From: Pseudomarimonas arenosa
Lineage (GTDB): Bacteria; Pseudomonadota; Gammaproteobacteria; Xanthomonadales; Xanthomonadaceae
Length of the DNA stretch: 64,000 bases
Direction of reading: 5' to 3'
Assembly (NCBI RefSeq): GCF_014841215.1
Contig: NZ_JACYTR010000006.1
Span: forward strand, 1-64,000
How positions within the stretch are numbered: the first letter of the stretch is position 1; each line of letters begins with the position of its first letter. A model generated the notes under the pieces. It made no database searches. It saw nothing but the letters and a program-made list of their open reading frames with translations, and was not told the origin of the DNA. Made by a program: the position numbers and the translations under genes. Below, one piece after another: positions 16,697 through 25,656 of the stretch.

Positions 16697-17284
16697 ATGT
16701 TAAGCAGTGTCAAGAAACGCGAGCCGAGCAACCGCTTGTCGGCCGTCGATTGGGCGCAAGGCGCCCTGGATCAGATCGCCGAATCGGGCGTGCAGGGTCT
16801 GGCTGTCGAGCCCCTGGCCAAGCGGTTGGGCGTGACCAAGGGCAGCTTCTACTGGCATTTTCCGTCCCGCGATGCTTTGCTTCGAGCCGCGCTGGAGCGT
16901 TGGGAAAGCAACGAGCTGGAAGAGGTGTTCGCCCGCCTGGAAGGCATCGAAGATCCGCGCGAGCGATTGCGCGAGCTGTTTCTACGTGTGGCTCATGAGG
17001 CCAAGTCGCACATTATCTATAGCGAATTGTTGAAAGCGCTCGACCACCCGGTGGTGCAGCCGGTGATGGAGCGGGTTTCGAAACGACGCATGGACTACCT
17101 GCAGCTGTCGTTCCGCCAGATCGGCATGAGTCGTACCGACGCACAGCACCGGGCGCGCCTCACCTACACCGCCTACGTCGGCTTCCTGCAGCTGAGCCTG
17201 CAACTGCGCCAGCCACGACTGCAGGCCGACGAGTTCGAGACCTATGTCGAACACGTCATCCAGACCCTGATCCCGGCGGCCTGA
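16697..17284 (+). CDS. TetR/AcrR family transcriptional regulator
   Basis: The 195-residue protein has a TetR N-terminal helix-turn-helix (SGVQGLAVEPLAKRLGVTKGSFYWHFPSRDALLRAALERWE, about 30-70) and an all-helical ligand domain. Being divergent from hydrolase-fadE with a palindrome between, it most likely represses that unit and responds to a fatty acyl ligand, by analogy with FadR/PsrA-type TetR regulators (inference). The ATG at 16697 gives the normal short arm before helix 1; an in-frame ATG at 16649 is possible. Confidence 0.85.
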   Translation: MLSSVKKREPSNRLSAVDWAQGALDQIAESGVQGLAVEPLAKRLGVTKGSFYWHFPSRDALLRAALERWESNELEEVFARLEGIEDPRERLRELFLRVAHEAKSHIIYSELLKALDHPVVQPVMERVSKRRMDYLQLSFRQIGMSRTDAQHRARLTYTAYVGFLQLSLQLRQPRLQADEFETYVEHVIQTLIPAA

Positions 17285-17332
17285 GCGAGCGTTCGGTGTC
17301 GGGCATTCGGCCGTTTTGCAATCGCACATGCA

Positions 17333-17346
17333 TGCATACGTATGCA
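17333..17346. promoter_or_regulatory. Perfect 14-bp palindrome upstream of pckG
   Basis: TGCATACGTATGCA is a perfect inverted repeat 134 nt before the pckG start, in a locally AT-richer stretch. Its position and symmetry fit a dimeric repressor or activator site for this gluconeogenic gene; the binding protein is unknown. Confidence 0.4.
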
Positions 17347-17479
17347 GTGGTAGGATCGCGCGCTTTAAGGCTGGCCGACGCCAATGCTGTCGCCGCTGGC
17401 CGGTGGGACGCCATCTCGCAGCCCACCGGCGCCACGATTTCCCCTTAGTTTCGACCCGCGGTCGAGGAGTTAACCGTCC

Positions 17480-19258
17480 ATGTCCAGTCAACTTTCCAGC
17501 CTGAACCAATGGGTGGAGGATGTCGCGCGCCTGACCCAGGCTGATCGCGTGCAGTGGTGCAATGGCTCCGAGGCCGAGGCTGCTGAGCTGCGCAAGCTGA
17601 TGCTGGCTAGCGGCGACCTGATCGCGCTCAATCCGGACACCCACCCGGATTGCTATCTGCATCGCTCCAGCCCGAGCGACGTGGCGCGCGTCGAGCATTT
17701 GACCTTCGTCTGCACCGAGCAGGAAATCGACGCCGGCCCGAACAACCACTGGATGGCGCCGGCCGCGGCCCACGCCAAAATGGATGCGCTGTTCGAAGGC
17801 TGTATGAAGGGCCGTACGCTGTACGTGGTGCCTTACTGCATGGGGCCGATCGACTCACCGCTGTCGCGCTGTGGAGTGGAGATCACCGACAGCCCGTACG
17901 TCGTGCTCAATATGGGGTTGATGACCCGCATGGGCGCCGACGCACAGGCCCGCATCGAGCGCGAAGGGACCTTCGTCAAGGGCCTGCACTCGACCGGCGA
18001 GCTCGATCCGGAGCGACGTTTCATCATGCACTTCCCGCAAGAGCTGAGCATCAAGTCGTATGGCTCGGGCTACGGTGGCAACGCCCTGCTGGGCAAGAAA
18101 TGCCACGCTCTGCGCATCGCCAGCTATCAGGCGCGCCAGGAAGGCTGGCTGGCCGAGCACATGCTGATCCTGGGCCTACAGAATCCCAAGGGCGAGACGC
18201 ATTACATCGCCGCTGCTTTCCCCAGCGCCTGCGGCAAGACCAATCTGGCCATGTTGATCCCGCCCGAAGGCTATCGCCAGGAAGGCTGGAAGATCTGGAC
18301 GGTTGGCGACGACATCTGCTGGATGAAGCCCGGTGAGGACGGTCGCCTGTGGGCGATCAACCCGGAAGCCGGCTTCTTTGGTGTGGCCCCGGGCACCAGT
18401 GCCAAGACCAATCCGAATGCCTTGGAGATGCTCAACCGCGATGCCATCTTCACCAATGTGGGCCTGACCGCGGACAACCAACCATGGTGGGAGGGCTTGC
18501 CCGGCGAGCCGGCGTTTGACTGGCAGGGCCGCCCCTACGATCCGGCCAACGGACCGGCAGCCCACCCGAATGCCCGCTTCACTGTCGGTGCCAAGCAGTG
18601 CGCCAGTTGGTCGCACCAGGCCGAAGCCGCACACGGCGTGCCGATTTCGGCCATCGTGTTCGGCGGTCGTCGCGAATCGCTGTTGCCGCTGGTGCTGGAA
18701 GCCCGCGACTGGACCCACGGCGTCATGCTGGGTGCGGCCATGGGTTCGGAAACCACCGCCGCGGCGACCGGTGCGGTCGGCGTGCTGCGTCGCGACCCGA
18801 TGGCGATGAAGCCGTTCTGCGGCTACAACTTCGCCGACTACTTCGCCCATTGGCTGAGTTTCGACCAGCCCGGCGTGAGCCTGCCGCGGGTGTTCCACGT
18901 CAACTGGTTCCGCAAGGGCAGCGACGGCAAGTTCATCTGGCCGGGTTTTGGCGACAATCTGCGTGTGTTGGAATGGATGATCGGACGGGTGGAAGGCCAG
19001 TTCGAGGCTAAGGACACCCTGATCGGCCGCCTGCCGAAGTCGGGTGATATCCGAACCGAAGGCCTGACCCTGCCGGCCGCCGCCATGGCGACTTTGTTCG
19101 AGGTTGACGAAGCGCGCTGGGATGCCGAGTACCAGGCCTTCGGCGAGTATCTCGCCAGCTTTGGCGAGCGCATGCCAGCGAAACTGGTGGATGAGTTGAA
19201 TGCGATCCGCGCCAGGCTCAAGCCGGCGGCCGACCTGCGCAAGGCGGCCAACGGCTGA
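17480..19258 (+). CDS. pckG: Phosphoenolpyruvate carboxykinase (GTP)
   Basis: PEPCK converts oxaloacetate and GTP to phosphoenolpyruvate, the entry step of gluconeogenesis from organic and fatty acids. The 592-residue length fits the GTP-dependent family. The kinase-1a P-loop FPSACGKTNLAML is at about 248-260, WTVGDDICW follows as the metal-binding region, and the substrate-binding SYGSGYGGN lies near 193. The ATG follows GAGGAG. Together with fadE and maeB it supports growth on fatty and organic acids. Confidence 0.97.
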   Translation: MSSQLSSLNQWVEDVARLTQADRVQWCNGSEAEAAELRKLMLASGDLIALNPDTHPDCYLHRSSPSDVARVEHLTFVCTEQEIDAGPNNHWMAPAAAHAKMDALFEGCMKGRTLYVVPYCMGPIDSPLSRCGVEITDSPYVVLNMGLMTRMGADAQARIEREGTFVKGLHSTGELDPERRFIMHFPQELSIKSYGSGYGGNALLGKKCHALRIASYQARQEGWLAEHMLILGLQNPKGETHYIAAAFPSACGKTNLAMLIPPEGYRQEGWKIWTVGDDICWMKPGEDGRLWAINPEAGFFGVAPGTSAKTNPNALEMLNRDAIFTNVGLTADNQPWWEGLPGEPAFDWQGRPYDPANGPAAHPNARFTVGAKQCASWSHQAEAAHGVPISAIVFGGRRESLLPLVLEARDWTHGVMLGAAMGSETTAAATGAVGVLRRDPMAMKPFCGYNFADYFAHWLSFDQPGVSLPRVFHVNWFRKGSDGKFIWPGFGDNLRVLEWMIGRVEGQFEAKDTLIGRLPKSGDIRTEGLTLPAAAMATLFEVDEARWDAEYQAFGEYLASFGERMPAKLVDELNAIRARLKPAADLRKAANG

Positions 19259-19313
19259 GTTCAATTGGGGCCGCTCGGTGAGTTGCCCTCGGCGGCGCGC
19301 TTGAGCTAGCTCA

Positions 19314-20237
19314 ATGCGCGCCTTTTACTGTCACCACTTTGAATTGCCGCTGCCTGAAGGCCATCGTTTTCCGATGGCCAAGTACGGCCGTCTGTTCGCC
19401 CGCGTGCAGGAGGCTCGCCAGCGACTCGGGGTCGAGCTCTGCGAGCCCTCGCCGATCAGTCGAGAGGATCTTCAGCGGGTGCATTGCCCGGACTATGTCG
19501 GGCGGGTGTTTGACGGACGACTGTCGGAGGCCGAGCAGCGGCGGATAGGCTTTCCCTGGTCACCGGCGATGGTCGAGCGCTCGCGGCGTTCGGTCGGCGG
19601 CACGGTCGAGGCTCTTTGTGCGGCGCTGAGCGACGGCATTGCAGTCAATCTGGCTGGGGGTACGCATCACGCCGGGTTTGCCCGCGGTGCTGGCTTCTGC
19701 GTATTCAATGATGCCGTGGTGGCACTGCGTGCAGCACAGCATCGAGGCCTGCTGCAGCGCGCTCTGATCGTCGATCTCGATGTTCATCAGGGCGATGGCA
19801 GCGCGGCCCTGTGCGCCGCGGACCCGACGATCTACACCCTTTCGATTCACGGCCAGCGCAACTATCCGGCGGTGAAGCCGGCTTCGGATCTCGATATTGG
19901 ATTGCCCGATGGCACCTCAGACGCTGCCTATCTCGATTGCCTGGCCCGAGCGCTGCCGGTGGCGATTGAGGCGGCGCGACCCGATGCGGTGGTCTACCTC
20001 GCCGGAGCGGATCCTTTCGTCGGCGACAAGTTGGGCTTTCTGGCGCTGAGCAAGGCCGGCCTGGCCGAGCGCGATCGCCAGGTGATCGGCCAGGCCGGTT
20101 CTCGCGGCCTGCCGCTGGCGATCTGCATGGCCGGCGGCTATGCCGAGCAGGTCGACGATATAGTCGATATCCATTTCGCCACCGTGCAGGCGGCTGCACG
20201 CGCGGCCGCGGACAGCCCAGCACGCCTGTTGGCCTGA
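19314..20237 (+). CDS. Histone deacetylase family protein
   Basis: The 307-residue protein carries the class of zinc-dependent deacetylase motifs: AGGTHHAGFARGAGFCVFND (His118-His119), LIVDLDVHQGDG (Asp154, Asp156, His158) and a late aspartate in YLAGADPFVGD. Bacterial members include acetoin-utilisation AcuC-like proteins and acetylpolyamine amidohydrolases; the true substrate is not evident. It lies 55 nt after pckG on the same strand and may be co-transcribed. Confidence 0.9.
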   Translation: MRAFYCHHFELPLPEGHRFPMAKYGRLFARVQEARQRLGVELCEPSPISREDLQRVHCPDYVGRVFDGRLSEAEQRRIGFPWSPAMVERSRRSVGGTVEALCAALSDGIAVNLAGGTHHAGFARGAGFCVFNDAVVALRAAQHRGLLQRALIVDLDVHQGDGSAALCAADPTIYTLSIHGQRNYPAVKPASDLDIGLPDGTSDAAYLDCLARALPVAIEAARPDAVVYLAGADPFVGDKLGFLALSKAGLAERDRQVIGQAGSRGLPLAICMAGGYAEQVDDIVDIHFATVQAAARAAADSPARLLA

Positions 20238-20316
20238 GCGAAACTGTCGAGTCACCGACGCCAGAGCGCGCTTTTTTGGCAAGCAGCTAAACCCTGGCGC
20301 CGCGGGGCGCATCCAA

Positions 20317-20898
20317 GTGAACATGCTGACCATGACTGCGGCGTTCGAAACGACTGAAGTGGGCACCGAGCCGCTGGGAGAATGGGTCTCCCAGGCCGCT
20401 GCGGGCGATCGCTCAGCCTTCGAGCGTCTGTACCGGTCGCATGCCAGACGGGTGTATTCGGTGATCTGGCGCCTGGTGGGCGGCAATGAGGCACGAGCCG
20501 AAGAGCTGACCCAGGAAGCTTTCGTCAAGGCCTGGCAGGCCTTGCCCGGTTTCCGTGGCGACAGCGCGTTCTCGACCTGGTTGCATCGTCTGGCGGTGAA
20601 CACCGCGCTGATGGATCTGCGCGCCCATGCCAGGTCGGATCGGCAGGAACTGAGTGATATCGAATTGGAACAGTTTTCCGCCCCCAGCCGCAGCCGCTCC
20701 AGCCAGATCGACCTGGAGCAGGCGGTACAGAGCCTGCCACCGCGGGCGCGAGCGGTGTTGTTGCTGTACGACGTGGAAGGTTGGACCCACCAGGAAATTG
20801 CCGGCGAGCTCGGTATGGCGGTGGGCAGTTCAAAGGCGCAGCTGCATCGGGCCCGCGGCCTGTTGCGCGAGCGACTGGAGGGACACGGTAATGGATGA
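20317..20898 (+). CDS. ECF RNA polymerase sigma factor (RpoE-like)
   Basis: The 193-residue protein has a sigma2 region (RSAFERLYRSHARRVYSVIWRLVGG ... ELTQEAFVKAWQALPGF) and a sigma4 helix-turn-helix (LPPRARAVLLLYDVEGWTHQEIAGELGMAVGSSKAQLHRARGLL). It is the first gene of a three-gene operon with a putative anti-sigma and a DUF4097 protein, a recurrent arrangement. Starts GTG 20317, ATG 20323 and ATG 20332 are all possible. Confidence 0.92.
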   Translation: MNMLTMTAAFETTEVGTEPLGEWVSQAAAGDRSAFERLYRSHARRVYSVIWRLVGGNEARAEELTQEAFVKAWQALPGFRGDSAFSTWLHRLAVNTALMDLRAHARSDRQELSDIELEQFSAPSRSRSSQIDLEQAVQSLPPRARAVLLLYDVEGWTHQEIAGELGMAVGSSKAQLHRARGLLRERLEGHGNG

Positions 20899-21412
20899 GT
20901 TCGAACTGCGACGACAACTGGCGAGACTGGGTGAGCGGCAGCACGAGCCGCCACATGACCTGTGGCCGGCGATTGTGGCTCGATTGGACGATCGCCGCCC
21001 AGCGCGCAAGCCCGCCACGCCCAGCTACTGGCCATGGGCGATGGCAGCCTCGCTGGCTGCCTTGGCGCTGCTGGTCGTGTTGGGTGGGCGCTGGGCATCC
21101 GGCCCGGAGGCCACTCACCCACAGATCGCCAGCGTCGAGCACACGGCACGACTGGGCAATGCCGAATTGATCACCCTGGAATATCGGGCGGCACTGGCCG
21201 AAGTGGCCAAGGCGCCCTTGCCTCCCGATCTGCAGGCCCTGGCCAGCAGCCTGGACGAGGATGCGAGGCGCATTCGTGAGGCTTTGAATGCAGCGCCGCA
21301 ATCGCGGCTGTTGATGGAACAGCTGCGCCGTACCTATGCCTGGCGACTGCGCATTTCTAAACAATATCTGGCGGCCGCGACAGTCGGCCGGGATCAAGCG
21401 AGGAGCGTGTAA
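20891..21412 (+). CDS. Putative anti-sigma factor, single-pass membrane protein
   Basis: The 173-residue protein has an N-terminal cytoplasmic part (MDEFELRRQLARLGERQHEPPHDLWPAIVARL), one transmembrane helix (about 46-65, WAMAASLAALALLVVLG) and a helical periplasmic part. Its start overlaps the sigma gene by 8 nt, the classic layout of sigma/anti-sigma pairs. I see no HxxxCxxC zinc motif, so it is not a zinc-binding anti-sigma of the RsrA/ChrR type. Function is inferred from position and topology. Confidence 0.75.
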   Translation: MDEFELRRQLARLGERQHEPPHDLWPAIVARLDDRRPARKPATPSYWPWAMAASLAALALLVVLGGRWASGPEATHPQIASVEHTARLGNAELITLEYRAALAEVAKAPLPPDLQALASSLDEDARRIREALNAAPQSRLLMEQLRRTYAWRLRISKQYLAAATVGRDQARSV

Positions 21413-22329
21413 TGAAACGGAACCTGTGGATGCCTGCGATCTGCCTGCCCGCCTTGTTGTTGGCCAGTTCTGTGCAAGCCGAACAGAAGGTTGACGAAAC
21501 CCGGCAGATCGCACCCGACGCGCGGGTCGAGATTCACAACATGCGCGGAGATATTCGGGTGCGCGGTGGCAGCAATGAGCTGCGCATCGTCGGCACCATC
21601 GGCGAGGGGGCCAAGGGCTTGATCGTCGAAGGTGATCCGCAGCGCTGGTCGGTGCGGGTGGACTATCCCGAGCAGTCTGGCTGGGGCGGCTGGTGGGGCC
21701 GCAGCGAAGTGCGCGACAGCTCTCTGCAAGTCGATCTGCCCACCGGCGTGACCCTGGTGGTTGAATCGGTGTCGGCCGACATCGACGTCGCTGGTGTCGG
21801 CGGCGCCCGGGTGGAAATCGAGTCGGTCAGCGGCGATATCGAACTCGATTCGACGGCGAGCGAAGTGGAGGTGACCGCTGTGAGCGGTGACCTGATTCTC
21901 AAGACCGCGGGCGCGCGCAAGGTCGAGCTGGAGACGGTTAGCGGAGATATCGATCTGTCGGGCCAGGGCGAGGGCAGCCTGCGGGTCGAAACAGTGTCGG
22001 GCCGAGCCAAGATCAATGCCAACGCCGCCGGCATGGAAAAGATCGTCGGCAGCACGGTGTCCGGCGATCTGTTGGTCGACGCCAAGATGGTGTCGGGCGG
22101 GCGCATCCAGCTCGAAGCGATGAGTGGTGATATCGAGCTGACTCTGCCGCCCGGTGCCTCAGGCGACCTGCGCATCGAAACTTTCAGCGGCGATATCAGC
22201 AGCCCGGTGGGCAAGGTCGAGCGCGAAGAATACGGCCCAGGGGCGAAGCTGCGTCATGCTTTGGGTGACGGGCGTGGTGAGATCCGTCTGGAGAGCTTCA
22301 GCGGAGATGTGCGACTGCGCACGCAATAG
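21412..22329 (+). CDS. DUF4097 family secreted beta-repeat protein
   Basis: The 305-residue protein has a signal peptide (MKRNLWMPAICLPALLLASSVQA) and about eight repeats of the form VESVSGDIEL / VTAVSGDLIL / IETFSGDIS, typical of DUF4097 right-handed beta-helical proteins. The family is frequently encoded in ECF-sigma operons and its function is unknown; an envelope-sensing or adhesin-like role is usually suggested. The ATG overlaps the previous stop codon by one base. A strong terminator follows at 22356-22384. Confidence 0.88.
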   Translation: MKRNLWMPAICLPALLLASSVQAEQKVDETRQIAPDARVEIHNMRGDIRVRGGSNELRIVGTIGEGAKGLIVEGDPQRWSVRVDYPEQSGWGGWWGRSEVRDSSLQVDLPTGVTLVVESVSADIDVAGVGGARVEIESVSGDIELDSTASEVEVTAVSGDLILKTAGARKVELETVSGDIDLSGQGEGSLRVETVSGRAKINANAAGMEKIVGSTVSGDLLVDAKMVSGGRIQLEAMSGDIELTLPPGASGDLRIETFSGDISSPVGKVEREEYGPGAKLRHALGDGRGEIRLESFSGDVRLRTQ

Positions 22330-22355
22330 CCTAAACGCGGTACCGATGTTTTGAG

Positions 22356-22384
22356 AGCCCGTGGATCCGACCCACGGGCTTTTT
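22356..22384 (+). terminator. Rho-independent terminator of the ECF sigma operon
   Basis: Perfect 9-bp stem AGCCCGTGG / CCACGGGCT with a 7-nt loop followed by TTTT. It lies 27 nt after the DUF4097 stop codon. Confidence 0.88.
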
Positions 22385-22441
22385 CGTTGTTCAGCGCGGT
22401 AGGCCGCAGAAATGGCCGCTTCAAGTCTTGCGCCGAGCCGA

Positions 22442-22567
22442 TGTTGCATTTTTGCAACAGCCTCCGTTGCGGGGATTCCAACGTTAAAAGTTTGTTGTTA
22501 GACTCCGGCGCTGCTGCGCACCGTGTGGGGAAGACCCGTACAGCCCGGCACTTCCAAGGATTGGAAG
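22442..22567 (+). promoter_or_regulatory. Leader with two perfect dyads upstream of the TonB receptor
   Basis: Two perfect dyads lie between the terminator at 22384 and the receptor start at 22621: TGTTGCA-TTTT-TGCAACA at 22442-22459 and CTTCCAA-GGA-TTGGAAG at 22551-22567. The first could be an operator in the promoter region; the second would lie in the transcript 53 nt before the start codon and could be a leader hairpin. I could not fix the transcription start. Confidence 0.4.
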
Positions 22568-22620
22568 ATTTATTTGTCCCGATCTGTGTGCAAAGACACT
22601 CTGAACGTTGGAGAGAGCGA

Positions 22621-25536
22621 ATGAATTTCAACCGTAATCTGCTGAGCGACGCCGTACGCTACGGTCTCGCCGCTGGTGCCGTCGGCCTGATGGGCCTGAG
22701 CGCCGCGCCTGCCTACGCGCAGGACGACACCGCGACCCTCGACCGCATCGAGGTCACCGGTTCGCGCATTAAGCGTGCTGACACCGAAACCGCGTTGCCG
22801 GTCCAGGTCATCAGCCGTACCGAAATCGAAGCCACCGGTCTTAACACCGTCTTCGATCTGCTGAACAACCTGACCGCGTCTGACGGCGGCGGCCTCAGCA
22901 CCGTCACCACCCAGACCAACGGTAGCGACGGCTCGCAGCAGATCTCGCTGCGTGGCTTGGGCGCCAGCCGTACCCTGGTGCTGGTCGACGGCAAGCGCTG
23001 GATCACCGACATCGACGCCACCGTCGACCTGTCGACCATCCCGCTGGCCATCGTTGAGCGCGTCGAAGTCCTGAAGGACGGCGCCTCGGCGATTTACGGT
23101 TCCGACGCCATCGGTGGCGTGATCAACCTGATCACCCGTCGCAACTTCGACGGCGCCCAGGCTGGCTTCTATTTTGGCCAGACCTCGGACGGCGACGGCG
23201 ACCGCACCACCTATGACCTGACGGTCGGTGCTACCGGCGAGCGTGCCCGCGCTGTGATGGCCCTGAGCCACTCCTCGCAGGATGAGATCTTCGCTGGCGA
23301 CCGCTTCATCTCCCAGACCCCGTACGCGGGCTGCGAAGTGATCTCGCAGGATCCGGACTACGTGGTCGGCGGTACCGCCATTGCCGCCATCGGCGGTTTC
23401 TGCGGCTCGTCCTTCCCGGACTTCGGCCGTTTCGTGGTGCCGGGCGTGGGCTCGGTCAGCTTGATTCCGGGTCGCCCGGGCACTTCGCCCAGCGATTTCA
23501 CCCCGTTCACCAACGCCAATCGCTACAACTTCGCGCCGGTGAACTATCTGCAGCAGCCGGCCAAGCGCAGCAACCTGTTCGCGTCGGGCTCGTTCGACAT
23601 TACCGACAGCATCACCGCCTACGCCCGCACCAGCTACACCAAGCGCACCTCCGACCAGCAGTTGGCCGAAGTGCCGCTCACTCTGGCGGTGAACGGTTCG
23701 CAGGGTCCGCAGTGGACGATTCCCATCAGCGGCCAGAACGTGTTCAACCCGTTCGGCGTGGACATCGGTTCGTCCGGCTTCCGTATGGTGGCCGCCGGCC
23801 CGCGTAGCCCGTCGTACGACTACGACATCTTCTCCGCCCAGGCTGGCTTGGAAGGCTTCTTCCAACTCGGCGACCGCGGCTTCAACTGGGATGTGTTTGC
23901 CCAGTACAACGACGGTCAGTATGACTCGCGCGGTACCGGCTACATCAACCTGTTTAACCTGCGTAACGCCCTGGGCCCGTCGTTCCGCGACGCCACCGGC
24001 GTGCTGCGTTGCGGTGCCCCGGGCGCCGTGATTGCCAACTGCGTGCCGTTCAACCTGTTTGGCGGTCCGGACCTGGGTCTGGCGGCTGGCCGTATCACCC
24101 AGGCCGAATACAACCAGATGGTGAACTACGTCAGCTACACCCAGGTCAGCACCCAGGGTAATAGCTCGTTCAATTACGGCGGCACCCTGTCGGGTGACCT
24201 GGTTGAACTGCCGGGCGGCATGATGGGCTTCGCGGTGGGCTTCGAGTACCGTCGTGACGACATCTTCTCGCAGCCGGACACCCTGGTGGCCAGCGGCGGT
24301 TCCTCGGACAACTTCTCCGAGCCGACCACCGGCGTGGTTCGCGTGGCCGATATGTTCCTCGAAGTCAATGCACCGATCCTGGCTGATCTGCCGGGCGTGC
24401 AGTCGCTGGACATCAGTGCCGCGATCCGTAACTCGGACTACAAGGCCAATGGTTTCAGCGGCCTGACCCCGGTCAGCCCGATCCTGGGCGATCCGACCAC
24501 CGAGAAGTACGGCCTGCGCTGGCAGATCTTCGAAGACCTGCTGTTCCGCGCCAGCTGGGGTGAAACCTTCCGCGCTCCGTCCGTGCTCGACCTGTTCGGC
24601 GGCGGTCGCGAAAGCTTCCCGCAGGCGGCCGATCCGTGCCGTTCGGCAGTGTGGGATGCTCAGGGTGCCGACGTCCAGGCCCGTTGTATTGCGGCCGGCG
24701 TGCCCAATGGCGGCGTCGTCGATGGTCGTACCCAGCTGCGTGCCCTGCTCGGCGGTAACCCGTTCTCGCTGCGTCCGGAATCGGGTGAGAACATTTCCTT
24801 CGGCTTCGTCTACAGCCCGAGCTGGGTGGAAGGCCTCGACCTGTCGATCGACTACTGGAAGATCGACCTGGATGACGGCATCGTCACCCGTTCGGCCGGC
24901 AGCATCCTGTCGGGCTGCTACGTGACTGGCGCCCAGCCGGACTTCTGTAACTTCGTCGAGCGCGCACCGGGCGGCCTGATCTCCACCGTCCGTACCGCCG
25001 GCTTCAACGTGAATACGTTGATGTCCGATGGTATCGACCTGGGTATCGCCTACCGTCTGGACACCAGCAGCTGGGGTACCTTCGGCTTCAAGTGGGACAC
25101 CACTTACAACATGGCGACCGAAACCAATGGTGTTGACGCTGTCGGCCTCTACGACGGCTCGCCGAATTGGGAATGGCGTTCGCAGTTCCAGACCGTGTGG
25201 CAGATGGGCGATTTCGACGCCAACTGGACCATGCGCTACAACTCGGAACTGGAAGAGCCGTGTTTCATCTACTGCGTGGCGTACCTGGGCGTAGATCCGC
25301 TGGATCTGCCGATCCTGGGCGGCGATGCCACCCTGCGTGCTGGCTCGGTCACCTATCATGACCTGCAGGTGGGCTGGAACGCTCCGTGGAAGGCGAAGAT
25401 CTCGGTCGGTGCACGTAACGTGTTCGGTAAAGAGCCGCCGATTCTGCAGTACAACTCGTTCGCTCACTCGTTCGATGCCGGTTACGACCTGCCGGGCGGC
25501 GCGTACTACTACATGCAGTACCGTCAGAACTTCTAA
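22621..25536 (+). CDS. TonB-dependent outer membrane receptor
   Basis: The 971-residue receptor has a signal peptide ending PAYAQ and a TonB-box-like start of the mature part (TLDRIEVTGSRIKRADTETALPVQVI). The plug domain includes RGLGASRTLVLVDGKRW and the VERVEVLKDGASAIYGSDAIGGVINLIT signature near residue 150. The barrel ends in a terminal phenylalanine (YYMQYRQNF). The start is set by GGAGAGAGCG before the ATG; an open frame runs upstream to 22351 without a start signal. Codon use is strongly biased (CGT for Arg, few rare codons), as in highly expressed genes. It heads a set with a 2OG-Fe(II) oxygenase and a TPR-sulfotransferase. The ligand is unknown. Confidence 0.95.
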   Translation: MNFNRNLLSDAVRYGLAAGAVGLMGLSAAPAYAQDDTATLDRIEVTGSRIKRADTETALPVQVISRTEIEATGLNTVFDLLNNLTASDGGGLSTVTTQTNGSDGSQQISLRGLGASRTLVLVDGKRWITDIDATVDLSTIPLAIVERVEVLKDGASAIYGSDAIGGVINLITRRNFDGAQAGFYFGQTSDGDGDRTTYDLTVGATGERARAVMALSHSSQDEIFAGDRFISQTPYAGCEVISQDPDYVVGGTAIAAIGGFCGSSFPDFGRFVVPGVGSVSLIPGRPGTSPSDFTPFTNANRYNFAPVNYLQQPAKRSNLFASGSFDITDSITAYARTSYTKRTSDQQLAEVPLTLAVNGSQGPQWTIPISGQNVFNPFGVDIGSSGFRMVAAGPRSPSYDYDIFSAQAGLEGFFQLGDRGFNWDVFAQYNDGQYDSRGTGYINLFNLRNALGPSFRDATGVLRCGAPGAVIANCVPFNLFGGPDLGLAAGRITQAEYNQMVNYVSYTQVSTQGNSSFNYGGTLSGDLVELPGGMMGFAVGFEYRRDDIFSQPDTLVASGGSSDNFSEPTTGVVRVADMFLEVNAPILADLPGVQSLDISAAIRNSDYKANGFSGLTPVSPILGDPTTEKYGLRWQIFEDLLFRASWGETFRAPSVLDLFGGGRESFPQAADPCRSAVWDAQGADVQARCIAAGVPNGGVVDGRTQLRALLGGNPFSLRPESGENISFGFVYSPSWVEGLDLSIDYWKIDLDDGIVTRSAGSILSGCYVTGAQPDFCNFVERAPGGLISTVRTAGFNVNTLMSDGIDLGIAYRLDTSSWGTFGFKWDTTYNMATETNGVDAVGLYDGSPNWEWRSQFQTVWQMGDFDANWTMRYNSELEEPCFIYCVAYLGVDPLDLPILGGDATLRAGSVTYHDLQVGWNAPWKAKISVGARNVFGKEPPILQYNSFAHSFDAGYDLPGGAYYYMQYRQNF

Positions 25537-25557
25537 TAAAGAAGTTGGCTTGACCTT

Positions 25558-25592
25558 AAGAGGCCGCGGCGTACGCCGCGGCCTCTTTTTTT
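25558..25592 (+). terminator. Rho-independent terminator after the TonB receptor
   Basis: Perfect 13-bp stem AAGAGGCCGCGGC / GCCGCGGCCTCTT with a GTAC loop, running into a T-tract of about eight. It separates the receptor from the downstream oxygenase gene, so the latter is probably expressed at lower level by read-through or from its own promoter. Confidence 0.92.
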
Positions 25593-25656
25593 GCCTAAGC
25601 GCTTCATTCTCGGGTCTGAGCTCGAATACCGGCTGTGGCACAATCGCCCCATTGCC

